64,000 nucleotides of DNA from Halomicroarcula saliterrae (lineage in GTDB: Archaea; Halobacteriota; Halobacteria; Halobacteriales; Haloarculaceae). The stretch is taken from contig NZ_JAMQON010000005.1 in assembly GCF_031624395.1 (NCBI RefSeq), positions 62,001 to 126,000 of the forward strand, given 5' to 3'. The position numbers and the translations under genes were made by a program. The notes beneath the pieces were generated by a model. The model made no database searches, was not told where the DNA came from, and was given only the letters and a program-made list of their open reading frames with translations. Positions 1 through 8,554 of this stretch are shown in pieces; the first letter of the stretch is position 1, and every line of letters starts with the position of its first letter.

Positions 1-191
1 AGTCGGCGAGCGATAGCTACGGCAGCGACACCGACAATGGCGGTGAGGGTCGCCCCAACGACGAGCCGGCGCCCCGGTTGACCGGCAGCTGATGCAGTCT
101 CTTCGTTGGTGTCAGTATCCGTCTTGGCGTGGGTAGTCGGTGGTAGTCGTTCCTTCGCTTTCTGCAGATACGGAGTGAAAACCACTGGCAT
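1..191 (-). CDS. Hypothetical membrane-anchored protein, N-terminal part (cut by window edge)
   Basis: An open frame on the minus strand starts at ATG 191 (MPVVFTPYLQKAKERLPP) and stays open to the window edge. A polar Thr/Asp/Glu-rich stretch (about residues 20-35) is followed by a hydrophobic segment (LVVGATLTAIVGVAAVAIA, about residues 43-61) that could be one membrane helix. No family recognised. The composition is typical of a real haloarchaeal protein, whereas the overlapping frames are Arg/Ser-rich and look like shadows. The gene is incomplete here. Confidence 0.5.
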   Translation of the reverse strand, partial: MPVVFTPYLQKAKERLPPTTHAKTDTDTNEETASAAGQPGRRLVVGATLTAIVGVAAVAIARR

Positions 192-237
192 ACCCCTGAC
201 CAGACAGCCGATGCACTTAGCTCCCACACACTGCCGG

Positions 238-1113
238 TCAGTAGGTAAGGCTCATCCCACCTTCGTGAGTCATATCGCCGCCGTTGAGATGCCTGCTGTG
301 ATGAGAACAGCCCATGACGAACAGATTTGCCACCTCGTAGGGCTCCATCATCTCCTTGACGCGGGTGCGTTCGAGCATCACCTTCTCGACGACCTCGTCG
401 ACCGTCATCCCACGGCGGTCGGCGGTATCGGGAAGCTGTTTGGCAACCAGCGCGGTCTTGACGTAAGCGGTACTGACGGTGAAGGCTCGGACTTTGCCGT
501 CGCCTTCAGCGGCGGTCGACTGTGTCAGCCCGCGTAATCCGAACTTCGTCGTGTTGTACGCAACTTTGTCCTTCGTCACGATATGGCCGTGAACCGAGCA
601 CATGTTACCGATAGCGCCACGGCCGTCGTCGTTGTCCCGCATGTGCGGGAGGCAGTGTTTGGTGAGCACCAGTGGCGCTCGCTGCATGATGTCGTGCATC
701 AGGTCGTACTTCTCGATGGGGAATGATTCGATGGGAGCGACAGTCTGGATGCCGGCGTTGTTGATTAGGTAGCGGAGTGAGCCCTGTTCCGTAGCGGTTT
801 CGACGATTCGCTCGAGGTCATCGTCGTCGGTCAGATTCGCGGTAACAGTGACGATCTCTCCAGGGAGTGATAGCTCCGTAGCCTCAGCCTGGACGGCATC
901 GAGCCCGTCCTCGTCGCGGTCAGTTGCAACGACTGTGAGGCCGTTGGCGGCGAACGCCAGTGCCGTTGCACGGCCGATACCCGCGCCGCCACCCGTAACG
1001 ATGACGACGTTTTCGTCGGTGAAGTTCGGGTCGTCTATCGTCAACAGGTCATCGCGTGTCAACTCACTGGGACCGTACTTTGCCATCGCCTCGTCGCCAG
1101 TCATGTCAGCCAT
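238..1113 (-). CDS. Short-chain dehydrogenase/reductase, probably 3-hydroxybutyrate dehydrogenase-like
   Basis: Classical SDR of about 291 residues. It has the Rossmann dinucleotide motif TGGGAGIG near residue 45, an NNAG strand motif, and the catalytic YNTTK (Tyr-x3-Lys) preceded by a Ser (CSVHGH). The start is set at the ATG giving MADMTGDEAMAKYG; a longer frame reaches 1203 but its extra 30 residues look non-coding. The substrate is inferred from the divergently transcribed AtoE-type short-chain fatty acid transporter and the nearby patatin-like hydrolase, which together suggest hydroxybutyrate or PHA-derived monomer use. Oxidation of (R)-3-hydroxybutyrate to acetoacetate with NAD+ is the likely reaction, but other SDR substrates cannot be excluded. 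Confidence 0.8.
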   Translation of the reverse strand: MADMTGDEAMAKYGPSELTRDDLLTIDDPNFTDENVVIVTGGGAGIGRATALAFAANGLTVVATDRDEDGLDAVQAEATELSLPGEIVTVTANLTDDDDLERIVETATEQGSLRYLINNAGIQTVAPIESFPIEKYDLMHDIMQRAPLVLTKHCLPHMRDNDDGRGAIGNMCSVHGHIVTKDKVAYNTTKFGLRGLTQSTAAEGDGKVRAFTVSTAYVKTALVAKQLPDTADRRGMTVDEVVEKVMLERTRVKEMMEPYEVANLFVMGCSHHSRHLNGGDMTHEGGMSLTY

Positions 1114-1284
1114 ACTCCGACCGTCGGGCCATACCGGGGAATAGTTACTGGGAACACTGTCCTGCGGCCGGGAAACTGCTTCGATGGCAGTCGAAACGCA
1201 CAATGATCCCTGCTCCCTTCTCGCTGCCCTAAAACCAGTGGAGGGAGTCGGTGTCTTGATACGTAGTGATACTGTTTCACCTGC

Positions 1285-2688
1285 ATGCTCGCTCTACTCC
1301 GACGGTTCGGAGAACTGTGTTCCGACCTCTCGGAGGAGTACATCCCCGACCCGTACGTTATTGCGATTCTGCTGACGTTCATCGCCTCGGCAGCGGCGCT
1401 GCTGACCGGCGCTGGGCCACAGGAGACGCTGGTCGCGTGGAACAGGGGTGTCTGGACGTTACTTCCCTTCATGGCCTCTATCGCCGTGTTGCTGATGGCC
1501 GGGGACGCCATCGCGAAGTCACCGAAGTTCACCAGCCAACTCGAAAAATTGGCGCGTCTCCCGAACTCCCAGTTTACAGCCGTCTGGTTCGTCGGGTTCG
1601 TGGCGATGGCCGCGGCGCTCGTTTCGTGGGCTATCGGCCTCATCGTTGGGGCGATTATGGCCAAGCGTGTCGCCTACGAGTGTCGAGAGAAGGGAATCGC
1701 AGTCCACTACCCCCTGTTGGCCGCGGCAGGATACACGAGTCTGATGATTTACCACGGTGGACTCACGTCGTCGGTGAGCCTGATGATGGCTGACTCGACG
1801 CTCGTTCCGACGGCGTGGGCACCGGAGTTCCGGCAGACGATTCCCCTCTCGGAGACCATCGGCTCGACGGCTAACATCGTTACGACAGGGACACTGCTTG
1901 CGATTATTCCTGTCGTGATGGGACTGCTTCATCCCAAGGATGGGATCACACAGCTACCCCGACCGGATTTCAAAGAGATAGACCAAATCGTCCACGCGAC
2001 AGCCGAGAAGCCAGCAGCCGCAGTGACGGCCGACGGCGGTCGGGAACGGGTCGCCGACCGGCTGAACGATTCTCGGCTCATCGGCCTCTCTATCGCGCTC
2101 TTTCCCGCGTACTTCGTCATCAATGCGTGGGTTCTGACGCCGGGTGGTGTCTCCAACTTGACGCTTAACAGCATCAACGCGCTGTTCATCACTGTTGCAG
2201 TCCTCCTGTGGGTCCGACCGATGGCGTTAGTCGACCAGATGAAACAGAGCGTCAGCAATATCTCGGGGGTCATCTTCCAGTTTCCGTTCTATGCCGGTAT
2301 CGCCGGTATCCTCACGGGGACGGGACTCGCGACGCTCATCGTCGAGTTCGTCGGTGCGTTCGCGACGCCGGCTACGTGGCCAGTCATCGGAGTGCTCGTC
2401 GCCGGTTTCGTCAACATCTTCATCCCCTCGGGTGGCGGGCAATGGGTCGCGATGGGGCCGATAATGCTCGAAATAACGGCTCAGATGGGAATGGAACCGC
2501 GCGACGCCTTGCTCATCGAGATGCTGGGTGACCAGTTGACGAACATGATACAGCCGTTCTGGGCGATTCCACTGTTGGCGATTGCAAACCTGCGAGCCCG
2601 TGACATCATCGGGTACACTACCGTGGCGATGCTGGTCGGGCTAATCGTGGTCTGTGGCTGGCTGACGGTGTTTCTGGTCGTCCTCTAA
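1285..2688 (+). CDS. atoE: AtoE-family short-chain fatty acid transporter
   Basis: 467-residue integral membrane protein with about 10-12 hydrophobic segments. It matches the AtoE short-chain fatty acid:cation transporter family over its full length, including the N-terminal YIPDPYVIAILLTF region and the C-terminal NIFIPSGGGQWVAMGPI motif characteristic of the family. It probably imports acetoacetate, butyrate or hydroxybutyrate across the cytoplasmic membrane. It is divergent from the SDR gene at 238-1113 with a shared intergenic region of about 170 bases, so the two may be co-regulated. ATG at 1285 is the natural start (MLALLRRFGELCSDL). Confidence 0.9.
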   Translation: MLALLRRFGELCSDLSEEYIPDPYVIAILLTFIASAAALLTGAGPQETLVAWNRGVWTLLPFMASIAVLLMAGDAIAKSPKFTSQLEKLARLPNSQFTAVWFVGFVAMAAALVSWAIGLIVGAIMAKRVAYECREKGIAVHYPLLAAAGYTSLMIYHGGLTSSVSLMMADSTLVPTAWAPEFRQTIPLSETIGSTANIVTTGTLLAIIPVVMGLLHPKDGITQLPRPDFKEIDQIVHATAEKPAAAVTADGGRERVADRLNDSRLIGLSIALFPAYFVINAWVLTPGGVSNLTLNSINALFITVAVLLWVRPMALVDQMKQSVSNISGVIFQFPFYAGIAGILTGTGLATLIVEFVGAFATPATWPVIGVLVAGFVNIFIPSGGGQWVAMGPIMLEITAQMGMEPRDALLIEMLGDQLTNMIQPFWAIPLLAIANLRARDIIGYTTVAMLVGLIVVCGWLTVFLVVL

Positions 2689-2732
2689 TTCCGAGCGAAC
2701 GGTTTTTGCCGCTGTTCGACGAGGGAGGAACT

Positions 2733-2972
2733 ATGAGAAGATGGTTGTTTGTGGGCGCGGTCGTCATCGGCGTGGTGCTGCTCGGTGGGATAGCGAATTC
2801 GACCGCAGTGCACAGCGCCGGTGAGGCCGACTGTTCGGGCCTCGAATCGAACACGACGGTGCCCGAACACGGCGCTCACGAGAGTGATATGTACGCCGAA
2901 GAAAACGGCTCCTCCAGTGACTGTCCTATCGATGACGGGGCACAGATGGGCGGGGCCACCGTAGCTACCTGA
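2733..2972 (+). CDS. Small secreted or membrane-anchored hypothetical protein
   Basis: About 79 residues from ATG 2733 (MRRWLFVGAVVIGVVLLGG). An upstream in-frame ATG at 2706 is less likely because the signal-like segment would be displaced. The N-terminus is a basic stretch plus hydrophobic helix, a Sec-type signal or anchor. The rest is polar and acidic, rich in Asn/Ser/Glu, with two Cys (ADCSG and SDCPID) that could pair. No family recognised. It follows atoE by about 45 bases in the same orientation. Confidence 0.55.
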   Translation: MRRWLFVGAVVIGVVLLGGIANSTAVHSAGEADCSGLESNTTVPEHGAHESDMYAEENGSSSDCPIDDGAQMGGATVAT

Positions 2973-2976
2973 GTAG

Positions 2977-3939
2977 CTACAGTGCTTCGAGGAACGTCTG
3001 TGCCTGCTTCTCGCCGTCGCTGACGAGCCGGTCGAGAAATTCGGGGTCGCGGTCGAGTTTCGTCCGCCAGTCGAGCTTCCGACTCTTCGGGAATCGGATT
3101 CGTCGAATCTCGGTGTGCGTGTACCGCTCGGGGAGATATCCCTTGTCGATGAAGTCGTTGATGCGCTCGATAAACCGTATCTCGGCGGTCATCGAGAGGT
3201 TTCCGGAGAGTTCGTTCCGACGGTTGTGGATTGCTTCCATGCTCCGTGGGACTTCCGCCCGTTCCTGTGGGTTGATTTTGACGAGCCAGATTTCGTCGGG
3301 GTCCGGATTGTCCGTGGCCTCCATGAAGTCCTTCAGCGGCGGATTCTTCGAGAACAGCCCGTCCCAGTAGTGTTTGCCGTCGATTTCGACCGCTTCGAAC
3401 AGATGGGGTTCGGCGGCCGACGCGAGAATCGCGTCGCTGGAGAGGTCCTCCTCACGGAAGAGCTCGAAGGTGCCACCGCAGACGTCGATTGCACTGAGAA
3501 ACAGACCGGGCTCAGTACCATCGAGCAGCTCCGGAACTGCGTCGAAATCGACGTACGATTCGAGGAGGTCACGGAACTCGTTTTTGCCCCACTTCGAACC
3601 CGGCGAGTCGGCTGGACTTATATCAGGGAACGGGACGCCGGCCCGCTGGAGTCCGATACTCCATCGGATGATATTGTTCACAGCCCGATGGAGCGGTGAG
3701 GAAGCCGAGAGGTCCTTCCAGAACCCAGTCAGTAGGTCTCCCGGATTCTTTTCGGGATGGATGTGGCCGTACCAGGCCAGTGTTGCACAGGCAGCGCCCC
3801 CAGACGTGCCACTAAAACCAACGATATTGTACTCCTCGGGGATATCTCGAAGGAGCTCTCGAAGGACACCTGCGGTGAAGGCAGTGTGACTACCGCCCCC
3901 CTGACAGGCGATAGCGACGTTTGTCTGGTCAGTGGGCAT
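2977..3939 (-). CDS. Patatin-like phospholipase / possible PHA depolymerase
   Basis: 320-residue patatin-like hydrolase. The oxyanion/nucleophile region is visible: an N-terminal GGGSHTAF loop, then the G-x-S-x-G elbow GTSGG in GFSGTSGGAACATLAW (catalytic Ser), and the DGL catalytic Asp motif (YWDGLFSKNPP) near residue 195. Patatin-like enzymes hydrolyse acyl esters; in Haloferax mediterranei a patatin-like protein is a PHA depolymerase encoded beside a hydroxybutyrate dehydrogenase gene. The present neighbourhood (SDR and AtoE transporter) makes a similar role plausible, but that is inference. The start at ATG 3939 (MPTDQTNVAIACQGGG) fits the domain boundary. Confidence 0.85.
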   Translation of the reverse strand: MPTDQTNVAIACQGGGSHTAFTAGVLRELLRDIPEEYNIVGFSGTSGGAACATLAWYGHIHPEKNPGDLLTGFWKDLSASSPLHRAVNNIIRWSIGLQRAGVPFPDISPADSPGSKWGKNEFRDLLESYVDFDAVPELLDGTEPGLFLSAIDVCGGTFELFREEDLSSDAILASAAEPHLFEAVEIDGKHYWDGLFSKNPPLKDFMEATDNPDPDEIWLVKINPQERAEVPRSMEAIHNRRNELSGNLSMTAEIRFIERINDFIDKGYLPERYTHTEIRRIRFPKSRKLDWRTKLDRDPEFLDRLVSDGEKQAQTFLEAL

Positions 3940-4101
3940 CTACAACGGGTCGTTAGCGAACGACATTAAGCAGTCCGTCTCAGAGTTGTCCCCCAAGTCT
4001 GAAATCGAGAGTGGAGACAGGAACCCGTGTTCTTGGCGCGTTCACCTACGTCTCTTCACCAAAGAACCGTACTCGAACTGTTTCAGCGACACCGGTCAGA
4101 T

Positions 4102-4665
4102 ATGATGCTGCCGACGCACGCAGTTGTAGGGCTGGCTCTCGCGACGCCGCTTGCCCTCCTGGCACCGGAGTTCGCGACGGCAGCTCTGACCGGTGGATTC
4201 GTCGGTGGTGTGCTTCCGGATTTGGATCTCTATGCCGGCCACAGGCGGTCATTACACTACCCGACTGGATACACGCTTGCGGCCATTTTCGTGGGTCTCG
4301 GCGCTTTGCTCCTGCAAACGCAACTGCTCGTCGCGCTGGCGTTCCTGCTTGTTGGTGCGGCGGCCCACTGTCGGATGGACCGATATGGTGGCGGGCTCGA
4401 ACTCCGCCCGTGGGAGGAGACATCCGAGAGAGCCGTCTACGACCACGTCCGAGGGCGCTGGCGGACACCGAAACGGTGGATACGGTACGACGGCTCGCCC
4501 CAAGATATCGTTTTGCTGGTTGTCGTCAGCACGCCAGTGGCAGCGGTTCTGAACGGCCCATTCCAATGGGTCGTCTTGGTGGCCCTCCTCGTCGGAGGCA
4601 CGTATGGACTACTGCGCCAGCGGTTGGCGGAGCTGGCACCAACCATCTTCGAACAAGTTCCGTAG
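4102..4665 (+). CDS. Membrane-bound metal-dependent hydrolase-like protein (YdjM/DUF457 type)
   Basis: About 187 residues starting at the tandem ATGATG ([20 protein letters not shown]). The N-terminal motif PTHAVVG and the [20 protein letters not shown] segment match the YdjM/LexA-regulated membrane hydrolase family (His and Asp residues that could bind a metal). Hydrophobic helices lie at about residues 8-40, 60-90, 140-160 and 163-178. The function of this family is poorly defined. An upstream in-frame ATG at 4027 would add 25 Arg/Ser-rich residues and is rejected. Confidence 0.7.
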   Translation: MMLPTHAVVGLALATPLALLAPEFATAALTGGFVGGVLPDLDLYAGHRRSLHYPTGYTLAAIFVGLGALLLQTQLLVALAFLLVGAAAHCRMDRYGGGLELRPWEETSERAVYDHVRGRWRTPKRWIRYDGSPQDIVLLVVVSTPVAAVLNGPFQWVVLVALLVGGTYGLLRQRLAELAPTIFEQVP

Positions 4666-4695
4666 TCGGTATCGTCCTATGTCCCGGAGAGGTAC

Positions 4696-4792
4696 AAACG
4701 CTGAGAGTTCAGACTGTGGTCGTGGACGCCACGCAGACCTGAACGCGTCGGAGAATATCGCACAACGGGAGGGTGAACCATGCACGGGCTAA
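4696..4792 (+). pseudogene. tnpB: TnpB C-terminal remnant
   Basis: The frame reads [20 protein letters not shown] and ends at TAA 4792. This matches the extreme C-terminus of IS200/IS605-family TnpB (last Cys of the zinc ribbon followed by the RuvC-III D-x-N-A-x-N-I motif). Nothing upstream encodes the rest of TnpB, because the preceding gene at 4102-4665 is unrelated. It is therefore a 3' fossil of an insertion element. It is directly followed by the conserved 3' hairpin typical of these elements. Confidence 0.75.
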
Positions 4793-5036
4793 CGTTTCGG
4801 GCGTGTCGAACAGTGCTACCTCGCGGACTGAACAACCCGCCGTCGTTGACGCCTGCTGTATGCAAGGAGGAAGGCCCCATTGACAGGGCTATACGCGCTG
4901 TAACGCACACCGTTGGTCACAACTCGGTAGCGACCTTCGACGTTCCACGCGAAAGCGTACGTGAGAACCAAGGAAACGCGCAACCTGAATATCCCCTTCG
5001 AGGAATCCTCGCCCTTTAGCGCGGGGAGGATGTCAA
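4696..5036 (+). mobile_element. Right-end relic of an IS1341/IS605-type element with 3' (omega-RNA-like) hairpin
   Basis: The TnpB tail is followed by about 210 bases without a gene and then by the hairpin at 5005-5030 (AATCCTCGCCC, loop, GCGGGGAGGAT), the signature right end of haloarchaeal TnpB elements. In intact elements this end is also the 3' scaffold of the reRNA/omega RNA, and the bases just after it (5031 onward) serve as guide. One base in the stem (GCGCGG) breaks perfect pairing, consistent with decay. No left end or tnpA is visible. Confidence 0.6.
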
Positions 5037-5079
5037 TACGGGTGCTTATCTGAAACCGCGGCGGTAGGGCCAAAAGCTC

Positions 5080-5286
5080 ATGTCGTCTCTACGTAATATA
5101 CAACTGGTGCATTGGTTTCAGAAAGCACGGTATGTCGTTGCGTTGTGTGTCATCGTCTTCACCGGACTCAGCTTGGCCACCGAAGTTGGCGAGGCGCCTA
5201 TCCAAGCCCTTGCCTCTCGGTATCTACTGTTAGCAGCGATGCTGGGTCTACTGGGTCTCGTTTTCTGGTTCGATAACCGATACTAG
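5080..5286 (+). CDS. Small two-helix membrane protein
   Basis: 68 residues (MSSLRNIQLVHWFQ start) with two clear hydrophobic segments (VVALCVIVFTGLSLA at about 20-34 and YLLLAAMLGLLGLVFWF at about 48-64) separated by a short acidic loop. The gene begins right after the TnpB-element end, in the same orientation. No family recognised. The helix pattern and absence of a competing frame support a real gene. Confidence 0.45.
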   Translation: MSSLRNIQLVHWFQKARYVVALCVIVFTGLSLATEVGEAPIQALASRYLLLAAMLGLLGLVFWFDNRY

Positions 5287-5541
5287 AGTGGCTCCGCAGT
5301 TACAACTCGTACGAGGCTCATGAGACTATCTCTCGGCCAATCCGCGACCCTGCTGAACAGCTGGTCCGCCCCAATAGTTTTGAACGAAACTCAGTGAGTC
5401 TGGTCCTGTTGCTCCGTCCCTGCGTAGTCGAATCTCCCGCGGAGTGGCAGGGCTGCCGCCCGGTACCACGGGAGAGCGGCTCGGGGACGACGGCGGGGGG
5501 TGACGTGGTGGTCGGGACGGCTCGGTCATCCCTCGGCCACG

Positions 5542-5715
5542 TCAGTCCAACCAGTCAGTTCGCTCCCGTATCGTCTCGGTGATAAACTCGAACTCGTCAC
5601 CGAGGCTCACCAGCTGATACCCCTGCGCCACAGTCCGCCAGTCCGTCCGGGCCTGCAAAATTACTGTTGTGCACGTCCACAAGCGGGACGCCCCGTTCGG
5701 CGCAGGTCGCTCCCA
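5542..5715 (-). pseudogene. C-terminal relic of an unidentified enzyme (aldolase-like?)
   Basis: On the minus strand one frame ends YQLVSLGDEFEFITETIRER followed by TDWLD and a stop at 5542; the upstream piece AERGVPLVDVHNS lies in another frame. The composition is typical of a haloarchaeal enzyme C-terminus. It loosely resembles the end of HpcH/HpaI-type aldolases, but this is a weak guess. The frame is broken and has no N-terminus, so it is a decayed remnant at best. Confidence 0.25.
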
Positions 5716-6107
5716 TCGATACTGCTGTCCTCCTTCGGGTGCCAGGGCTGTGGCCTGTTCCTGCTGGCTGTGTATCCCGGAGCAGTGGTCGCGTTTACCC
5801 TCCCGATGGGACTGTTGAACGGAGCGGCGCTGTTCGGGTCTGGATTCGCCCTGGGTTTCCCGCTTCTCCGGGACGTAGCGCTCTCGATGGGGCGGCTACC
5901 TAGACCGGCAACGTCACCGCCACGCTGCTTGTCGGCATGGGAGTTGGTGTCGGAGCGGGGTCAGTACTCGCCGGGACGGCGGCGAGTGTTGTCGGCCTGT
6001 CGAGCGTGTATGCCCTCCTGCTCGTCTTTCCGGAGGCGGGAGTGGGGCTGACTACGCTGACCGCGTCTCGCCTGATGGTCGGCGGACACGATCGACGAAC
6101 TCCCTGA
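5701..6107 (+). pseudogene. Decayed membrane-protein gene (frameshifted)
   Basis: Two adjacent frames carry hydrophobic, Gly/Ala/Leu/Val-rich helices. The first reads LLAVYPGAVVAFTLPMGLLN and continues to about 5895. The second, shifted, reads LLVGMGVGVGAGSVLAGTAA then SVYALLLVFPEAG and stops at 6107. Neither frame alone gives a sensible protein, but joined across a frameshift near 5890-5910 they give about five helices. No family recognised. From 5287 to 5541 and from 6108 to 6300 I see no gene. Confidence 0.4.
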
Positions 6108-6308
6108 TAGCTCGGGACCCGCGGGGATTGTCTCACGAAAACGTTCGGTCGGCTCCCAGTCCGTCACCGGATGGCGTCCCGCAGTCGTTTCTGGGCTTCT
6201 CTGGGTTCGCCCGACCGGACCGACGATAGGGGGAACCGTCCGGCTCACCGCTAATCCAACGGCTTCGCGTGCATACCATAGCACCCGGATATTATTACAA
6301 TAAAAATA

Positions 6309-6322
6309 TTAGTTTAATCTAA
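6309..6322. promoter_or_regulatory. Candidate palindromic operator before the ZIP gene
   Basis: TTAG-TTTAAT-CTAA is an inverted repeat inside an A+T-rich promoter region, about 47 bases before the ZIP start codon. It resembles the half-sites of DtxR/MntR-type metal regulators but lacks the GG/CC core of the iron operators downstream. The assignment is tentative. Confidence 0.3.
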
Positions 6323-6368
6323 CTGGTTAGGACATGTGATTTTTTATAGTTGTATATTACCTATACCC

Positions 6369-7178
6369 ATGTCGTTACTCGCTAACGTAGTGTTGGTGTT
6401 CGTCGCGGGCTTGGTAACAGCGCTGGCGACAGGTATCGGAGTCCTCCCGTTTTTCGTGATAGGGACCGTCAGCGAACGGCTGCAGGTCGCCCTCTGGGGC
6501 CTCGCGTCGGGCATCATGGTATCGGCCTCGGTTTTCGGGTTGGTCGGCGAAGGCCTCGCCGAGGCCGATGGACAAACCGATATCTACCTGATGCTCGGTG
6601 GGCTGATAGCAGGCGCGATTCTCGTCGTCGTCGCCGACCGAATCATCTCGGACCACGAGTTCGACCCGGGCACCTACGAGGAGGCGGATTTCAGGAAGCT
6701 CGTGCTCGTACTCGGAATTCTCACGGTTCATAGCTTCCCCGAGGGGGTCGCCGTGGGCGTCTCCTTCGCCGAGTTGAATCTCGCGGGCGGCATCGAGTTC
6801 GGCCCGTTCGTCGTCCCCGTACTCGCGATATTCATGACCGTCGCGATATCGATTCACAACGTTCCGGAGGGACTCGCCATCTCCATCCCGCTACGGTCGA
6901 TGGGCGTCTCGAACTGGCGGATGGTCTGGTGGGCCGTCTTCTCGAGTCTACCCCAGCCCATCGGAGCGGTACTCGCTTTCGCCTTCGTCCGGGTCGCCAG
7001 AGAGTTCCTGCCCGCCGGCTTCGGGTTCGCCGCGGGAGCGATGATATTCCTGGTCGTCTCGGAGTTCATCCCGGAGGCGCTGGAACACGGGTCCGAACTC
7101 GCCGGACGCGGATATCGGGAACTGGCAATCGGTGTCACATCCGGGTTCTCCATCATGATTCCACTGGTGTTCGTGTAG
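6369..7178 (+). CDS. ZIP-family divalent metal transporter
   Basis: 269-residue membrane protein with about eight helices. The family's paired metal-site motifs in helices IV and V are present: HSFPEGVAVG and HNVPEGLAI. The variable loop between helices III and IV is short and acidic (DHEFDPGTYEEADF). The start is placed at ATG 6369 (MSLLANVVLVFVAG); a frame from 6336 would add residues from the promoter region. It probably imports Zn2+, Mn2+ or Fe2+. It sits just upstream of the iron locus, with its own A+T-rich promoter. Confidence 0.9.
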   Translation: MSLLANVVLVFVAGLVTALATGIGVLPFFVIGTVSERLQVALWGLASGIMVSASVFGLVGEGLAEADGQTDIYLMLGGLIAGAILVVVADRIISDHEFDPGTYEEADFRKLVLVLGILTVHSFPEGVAVGVSFAELNLAGGIEFGPFVVPVLAIFMTVAISIHNVPEGLAISIPLRSMGVSNWRMVWWAVFSSLPQPIGAVLAFAFVRVAREFLPAGFGFAAGAMIFLVVSEFIPEALEHGSELAGRGYRELAIGVTSGFSIMIPLVFV

Positions 7179-7285
7179 ATGTCCGCCGTTCAGCCGCAAT
7201 CGGGCCGAGCACAGCCAGAGGATAAATCGACTGATAGCTGTCTCGTTCCGGAACAAAATACGCCAATCAAAGTACTTATTAACTT

Positions 7286-7301
7286 TTTAGGTGAGCCTAA
7301 A
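7286..7301. promoter_or_regulatory. DtxR-type iron operator
   Basis: TTTAGG-TGAG-CCTAAA is an inverted repeat ending two bases before the ATG at 7304. It matches the consensus of three other sites in this window (10516, 10552, 16110). Its position over the transcription/translation start suggests repression by an iron-loaded DtxR-family protein. Confidence 0.75.
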
Positions 7302-7303
7302 GC

Positions 7304-7640
7304 ATGGCACAGAACAGCGACGCTCCGATGCGTCGAGACACAATCAAATACGGCGGGACGCCGGTCGCCGGGGCAGGGCTTGCGGGCTGTTCGAAGATAC
7401 TGGGTGACGGGCCGGGAACTGAGACGGCACGACGGGGCTCCTACTCCGTGACCATGGACCCGATCGGAACCGCCGAGTTCGACAGCGTTCCGGAGCGCTG
7501 GATGGCGTGGTCGACAGACTACTGCGATATCGGGTTCGTCCTCGGACACACAGATTCCGGTCGGCATCGTCACCGGCCTGATCGGTGGACCGGACTTCCT
7601 CTACCTGATGCGCAGACAGGAACAACTGGGTGAGATATAA
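7304..7640 (+). pseudogene. Deletion fusion: N-terminus of iron-binding lipoprotein joined to C-terminus of FecCD-type permease
   Basis: The first about 83 codons encode a Tat lipoprotein start (MRRDTIKYGG, AGLAGCS lipobox, then SYSVTMDPIGTAEFDSVPERW) matching the tandem binding proteins at 10574-15281. At about 7553-7560 the sequence switches to another frame encoding IPVGIVTGLIGGPDFLYLMR then RQEQLGEI and stop. That is the unmistakable C-terminus of a FecCD/BtuC-type permease. The permease stop TAATG overlaps the ATPase start at 7640. An internal deletion therefore removed most of the binding protein and nearly all of the permease. Confidence 0.8.
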
Positions 7641-8554
7641 TGACGGAAAAACAACACGAAAGTGCACGGACCAACGGGAATATGGCGTACGAACACCATC
7701 GCGACGACGCCACGCTGGTCGGTGAGGAGCTCGTCCTGTCGTATCCGAGCACCGACGGGCCGGTCATCGGTGGCGAGTCGATCAGTGTCCGTCCCGGCGC
7801 TGTAACGGCCCTCGTTGGCCCGAACGGCTCGGGCAAAAGCACGCTTCTAAAGGGACTTGCCAATCAGCTCTCGCCCGACGACGGGTCGGTCCTCGTAGAC
7901 GGGGAGGCGATTCAGTCCTACGGGAGCAAGGAGCTGGCCCGCAAGATGGGGCTGCTCTCACAGGAGAGTACCTCGCCGGACAGCATCACTGTCGAGGACC
8001 TCGTCTACCACGGTCGCTATCCGCATCGGGGATTCTTCGACAGCGTCACCGACGAGGACGAACGCGCCGTCGACAGGGCCATCGAGCTTGCGGGGTGTGA
8101 CCATCTCCGTGACAGCGAGGTCGGCCAGCTTTCGGGCGTCCAGAAACAGCTGGCGTGGATCGCGATGGTGCTGGCCCAGGAGACCGACGTGTTGTTGCTG
8201 GACGAACCGACCACCTTCCTCGACCTCCATCATCAGCTCGAAGTGATGGAGATCATCGAAACGCTCCAGCGGGACAGCGAGATTACGGTCGTCGTCGTTC
8301 TGCACGACATCCAGCAGGCGGCCCGACTGGCCGACGAGATGGTCGCGCTCGAAGACGGCGAGATTCAATCCCGGGGGACGCCCGAGGAAGTCGTCACGGA
8401 AGGACTGCTCGCTGAGGTCTTCGAGATAGAAGCCGAGGTGGACCAGACAGCCCGTGGCCCGCGAATCGAGCCACTCCGACCGCGCCACAGCGGGGACGAC
8501 GAGACGCGCTCGGAGACACCCGTCGCCCGGAGCGACGGCGGAGGCGGGGGATGA
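7640..8554 (+). CDS. ABC transporter ATP-binding protein, iron-siderophore/cobalamin (FecE/BtuD) type
   Basis: 304-residue nucleotide-binding subunit. It has Walker A GPNGSGKST near residue 58, a Q-loop (LLSQEST), a signature loop LSGVQKQ (degenerate from LSGGQ), Walker B VLLLDEP and an H-loop VVVLHDIQQAARLAD. The Tat-binding-protein/FecCD remnant upstream and the iron operators point to ferric-siderophore import. The first ATG (7640) overlaps the previous stop; an internal ATG at 7682 is an alternative start. Its cognate permease has been deleted, so it may be unpaired or borrow a partner encoded elsewhere. It overlaps the next gene by four bases (ATGA). Confidence 0.85.
   Translation: MTEKQHESARTNGNMAYEHHRDDATLVGEELVLSYPSTDGPVIGGESISVRPGAVTALVGPNGSGKSTLLKGLANQLSPDDGSVLVDGEAIQSYGSKELARKMGLLSQESTSPDSITVEDLVYHGRYPHRGFFDSVTDEDERAVDRAIELAGCDHLRDSEVGQLSGVQKQLAWIAMVLAQETDVLLLDEPTTFLDLHHQLEVMEIIETLQRDSEITVVVVLHDIQQAARLADEMVALEDGEIQSRGTPEEVVTEGLLAEVFEIEAEVDQTARGPRIEPLRPRHSGDDETRSETPVARSDGGGGG

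Noticed and set aside
1101-1793. Open frames on both strands overlapping the start of atoE
   Set aside because: Arg/Ser/Pro-rich shadow frames of the high-G+C coding strand; no motif, and inconsistent with the clear AtoE frame.
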